The notes beneath the pieces are model-generated. The model was not told the origin of the DNA. It worked only from the letters and a program-made list of their open reading frames with translations, and searched no databases. From Macrosoma leucophasiata (lineage: Eukaryota; Arthropoda; Insecta; Lepidoptera; Hedylidae): 64,000 nucleotides of DNA. The stretch covers positions 7,646,001 to 7,710,000 of the forward strand of contig JAWQUS010000003.1 of the NCBI GenBank assembly GCA_036365455.1. The letters run 5' to 3'. Of this stretch, positions 60,178-64,000 are shown piece by piece. The position numbers were made by a program, and so were the translations under genes. Position 1 is the stretch's first letter. Each line of letters starts with the position of its first letter.

Positions 60178-61520
60178 TTTTTCTTTAAGCATCATTATAT
60201 AAATACGCATACGAAAAACTTTGTATCCCTTGTTACGACTATTGCACGGACGGAGGAGTATATAATAAAACCGGAGAAGGCGATTTTGATTATCAAATAA
60301 TTTTTTTCGGACTTGCTACAGTATTGAAGCAAAGAGGCGAAATGTGCTGTGAACCTAGTGGTAATACGGTTACGCAAAACAAAGTAGAGATTATCATAGA
60401 GGTTCATTATAGAATTCAGACTTAGGTCCATTTCATGTATTGCTGGTCGATCACAAATCTACATAAATAAGAAAGGCTTCGCATATTACTTATCTTTAAT
60501 AAGCAGTACTATCTTTTTAAAGTTATATTATGGTGCTAAAAAAGTAGGCAGAGAGCGCTTTGCACTCGCTGCTGATTGCCCGGTGAAGTAGACTAATGCC
60601 GTATTAAGATGAGTAGCCTGAATGCCTTAGTACAATAAGAAACGGTCGAAAAATCCTCTATTCGAACCATAACACCACACGAAAAACATGCTCTTATATC
60701 TTTCTTCTGAAATACATCATGAAACTCAACATTATTCAAATTCTGAATTCTTCGTATCAACTTATTTATAGACGGGAATCCAGCCAACGACTATGACCCC
60801 ATTTTAAAATTATTTAAATTTATTTCGAATATGAATAAAATATTATATTACAAATGATAAACACGACTTTAAACTCAGCGTTACTGCCATTGTGCATCTG
60901 ATTTCATGATACCTTAACATTTTCAAGTTTTTTTCCTGAAAAATGCATGCAAGATAATACCAACGCGTAATACCTCTATGGCATTGGCATACTGATATGA
61001 AGTGATGAGTAAATTCTTAAAAAAATATAAAACTTTAACAGATATTAACTATAATTTAAACGCAATTACAGTAGCAATTTTTTTAGCATATAGAAATCTA
61101 TTAGTTTTCTAAATACTAAAAAAACATCATAATTTATATGCCCAATAGGTATGTAGTTTTAGATTTTACATTAGGTACTTTTTTGGTTGTGCAGTGTGGT
61201 GGATGGCAGGCATTCCATTTTACTATAACTTAAATGACTGATGATGACTATCTCATCATGGATCGCTCATCTTTTAATATATGATATGCCAAGTTTAAGG
61301 TAAAGGGACTTCACCGTATTTGCAAAGAACACAACGGATTTAGGCTATGAACACAATATTTAATAAATACAAAAACATAACTCACAAGATGTTTTAACCC
61401 TTTATTTATGCTAAAACCCCGGTTGCACTACATTCATAGCTGCTTAGCTGTGTTTATGGCGGCATATAGAGCGTTACACGCCTCCCTCATATTTACTCGG
61501 TGAATATGCTATAAAGTGAT

Positions 61521-61530
61521 ATCACGTGAT
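61521..61530. promoter_or_regulatory. Palindromic E-box ATCACGTGAT
   Basis: A 10-base palindrome around CACGTG, the type bound by bHLH-zipper factors, in a locally GC-richer stretch (61430-61610). Chance occurrence is possible. Confidence 0.25.
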
Positions 61531-62089
61531 CGTTTTTGGCCGGGTAATAGTTATAAATTACCCGGGTAGTTTATAAAAGCCGGTTAACCCGAGGTAAGTG
61601 GACAAGGAGCATAATTTATTATTCGGAAAATTCGCGATCGCGCATTTTCATATGCGCTATTGATCATGTTACGTATCACAATGATCAGGGGTTTGCCTTG
61701 TTTAATAACGGGAGGTGTAGGTACAATAATTTGTTAGCAGGTAAGGTCGCAGCCGATCCGATGCACGTTTGCATTATTAAGTTGAATATAGATACATAAA
61801 CCATTATTTCAAGGTTGTATTTCTCCAATGAAGAAGAGGTGATAAAAATCATCACATCTCAGTGATTTATTATAAGCCATTAAGTTACTATTTATTCGCC
61901 GGCCAGAAAAAAAAAACGTTTTATGAAAAGTCCAATTTTTTATAAAAGTATAAATGTTATAGTCAGGTTCAGACAGCCTCAAGGTTATTTGCTCGTAATA
62001 TCTACGAAATTGCCAAGTATGATTTTCGGAAAACTATTACATTACAAACCACTTACATGAATTGATATTAGTTTGATAAAGTGACGTTT

Positions 62090-62730
62090 TTCGGGTTCCA
62101 TTCTTCATAAGGAAAAACACATATCTATTAAAGTTCACTCGACCGTCTGTCTGTTCGTCTGCCACAGGCAATTTTCTCTGAAAGTACTAAGCCGACTGAG
62201 TTTAAATTTGGTACATGCAAGTGTACCAAATTAGTGTCACAAACAAGTAAATATGAACCGAATAAATTAAATATAAAATGATGGTCTCTTGTTGGCCATT
62301 AAATAGACCTGTTACTGCATCGTTTTTTCAAATTATATTGAATTGAAAAACGATTAAAAACAAGGTCTCAATTCTAAAGATCTCGAATATTTATTTTTAT
62401 AATTTTGTTCTTTTATGTCATGAAGTGGCAAACAACACACATTAATGATAAGTAAATACGGTATCCTACAAAGATCTACATAAAAACCAGAGAATGAAAT
62501 AAATCGTTAAAAGATTATGAAACAAAAACCGCGACATTTGGTCGTCCCCCTCATTTACCTTTAAGGCTTAAATTTTGAAAAATAGCGAAATTTGTTCGTT
62601 ACCTAAAAGGAAATCGTTTTAACTTGGTTTTTAAAGGAAATTTGGAGTGAGAAATCTCACAAAAATTGAGAGTTTAAACTATTATTGTACAGAACCCTGT
62701 ACAAGCAAATCCGACTCACACTTGACCGGC
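62090..62730 (+). repeat. Diverged LepR4 with nested LepR1 fragment
   Basis: The left end 'gttccattcttcataagg' with 'cgaccgtctgtctgttcgtc' and the right end 'cagaaccctgtacaag' followed by 'ctcacacttgaccggctc' correspond to LepR4 ends and its shared flank. A LepR1 tail fragment is at 62413-62495. Confidence 0.5.
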
Positions 62731-62936
62731 TCTTTATATAAAAAAGTATATTGAAACTTGAAACGCAATATAAATTTGTCATGTAAATGATTATATTATT
62801 TAAATATGTAGTGGAGTACCGCAGTTCGAACGTGGAAAATATAGCTGCAGCACGCAGTGTATCATATTCGCAAGGGGTCTCGCGGAGTTATTATGAAACT
62901 TGTACAGTCATGAACAAATTCGTTTATAAAGTATTA

Positions 62937-63113
62937 TTTTATGTCATGAAAATGGCAAACTCTATGCTTGAGTTCCCATAGATGGCAAGTGAATGTAAAT
63001 ATCTACATAAGACAAGAGATTTTAATGTAAGGCCTAAGTGGTCTGAGGCCTATTCATCTGTACTGGAAATCACAGAGCCGTGCAATAGTTAATACCACCT
63101 GATTGGTACATAA
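62937..63113 (-). repeat. LepR1 partial, diverged
   Basis: 'gtcatgaaaatggcaaactc' to 'ataccacctgattggtaca'. Confidence 0.65.
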
Positions 63114-63304
63114 TTGCGCTTAATGGGATCAGAATCAGACATTTATTTTTTTATTTAGATTGACAACCATCTCTTACGAAACGTCTAAAACAAACAAAAT
63201 AAATTTAAAAGATTAACGATTGATATACATGTTAATTTACAAACTAAAAAACAAGAATATACCCTCACTAAATCTTATCTAAATGCTTGTTTAATTCCTA
63301 CTAT

Positions 63305-63460
63305 TCCTACTTAATATTATAAATGTGAAAGTAACTCTGTCTGTCTGTCTGTCTGTTACCTTTTCACGTCCAAATGAGTGAACCGATTTTGATGAAATTT
63401 GGTACAGAGATAGAGTTAAATTGAGAAAGAACATAGGGTACTTTTTGTCTCCTTATATCA
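63305..63460 (+). repeat. Dispersed repeat related to 53085-53275
   Basis: 'ttaatattataaatgtgaaa', a (ctgt)n run, 'gttaccttttcacgtccaaa' and 'gatgaaatttggtacagaga'. It leads straight into the tandem array that follows. Confidence 0.75.
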
Positions 63461-64000
63461 TCCCCAACCCCTAAAATAGGGGGTGGAAATTTGTATGAAG
63501 CATTCCACAATTTTCAAGTTAGAAAGTTAAAACTCGGTATGTGAACTGTTTATGTTTAACAAACAATACCTACATCATTTTTTTTTAGAAACCTGCCCCA
63601 TTCCTTTTAATGGGGGGGTGAAATTTGAAGGTATTGGGCTTACGGCAGTGTTCACTCTGGAAAGTCAAAAATAGGTATGAGGACTCTTTGTTACTAAAAA
63701 AAACTACATTTGCTTATTATTGAATTATTTTTTTTAGAAATCTGCCCCAATTTTCACCTCCTATTTTAGGGAGTGCCCTAAAATAGGAGGTGAAAATTTG
63801 TATGGAGAATTCCACAATGCTCAAGGTAGAAAATTAAAAATCGGTATGCGAACTCTATGAGCCTAACACACAATAATTACATTTTTTTTTATTTTATCAT
63901 CCCCTTAAAAGAGGGAGGTAAATTTGTATTGGGCTTTCCGCAATGTTCAAGGTGGAGAGCCAAGAATTGGTATGCGGCTTCTTTGCTACTGAAAAAAAAA
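63446..64000 (+). repeat. ~145-155-bp tandem array, at least four units, cut by the window
   Basis: Each unit has a purine-rich 'gggggtggaaatttgtatg' type start, 'ttccacaat.ttcaag', 'aggtatg.gaactct' and a T-run. Successive units start near 63470, 63620, 63780 and 63905. The array belongs to the repeat beginning at 63305 and continues past the window edge. Confidence 0.7.

Overview
The window looks like nuclear DNA of a moth or butterfly (Lepidoptera). It is AT-rich and crowded with short dispersed repeats: A-tailed retroposons, tRNA-derived SINEs, foldback MITEs, a mariner element and a Penelope-like element. The one host gene I can recognise has insect-type intron/exon structure. I cannot name the species, and I saw no bacterial-style operon, CRISPR array, rRNA gene or convincing functional tRNA.

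Host gene (32.2-46.4 kb, minus strand). Seven internal exons and alternative terminal exons encode the C-terminal two thirds of a COE/EBF transcription factor, the orthologue of Drosophila knot/collier. In transcript order: 46319-46400 and 42773-42914 (end of the DNA-binding domain); 39747-39904 and 39198-39324 (IPT/TIG domain); 37792-37883 and 37339-37513 (helix-loop-helix with one second helix); 36276-36410 (Ser/Pro/His/Tyr-rich region). The last joins in phase to either of two kinds of terminal exon: 34021-34319 (long COE tail) or a short 33-residue exon. The short exon is present twice, at 33425-33528 and 32190-32293, inside a 1,226-bp tandem duplication with no difference seen by eye. Splice sites and phases agree at every junction. 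The visible protein is about 337 or 402 residues. The N-terminal part of the DNA-binding domain was not found up to 64,000, so the start must lie beyond the window or in exons I could not see.

Layout. 1-27.9 kb: repeat-dense intergenic DNA downstream of the gene, with a decayed mariner (4.4-5.7 kb), TIR elements, a Penelope-like fragment with a GIY-YIG endonuclease domain (11.6-12.4 kb) and many copies of one A-tailed retroposon called LepR1 here. 27.9-31.1 kb: repeat-poor, no gene seen. 31.1-46.4 kb: knot exons, with MITEs confined to introns. 46.4-64 kb: presumed large 5' intron or upstream region of knot. It carries more repeats, two minisatellite-like arrays and a few GC-rich islands. One island holds paired COE/EBF consensus sites and another holds an RFX-type X-box; both are candidate enhancers.

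The most notable items are the tandemly duplicated terminal exon with its 3' UTR, alternative splice-site pairs that keep frame (a TAGCAG acceptor and two donors 24 bases apart), COE sites inside the COE gene's own introns, and a hammerhead-like motif in the Penelope-like termini. LepR1 to LepR5, SINE-B, SINE-C, SINE-D and MITE-G are labels made here, not database names.
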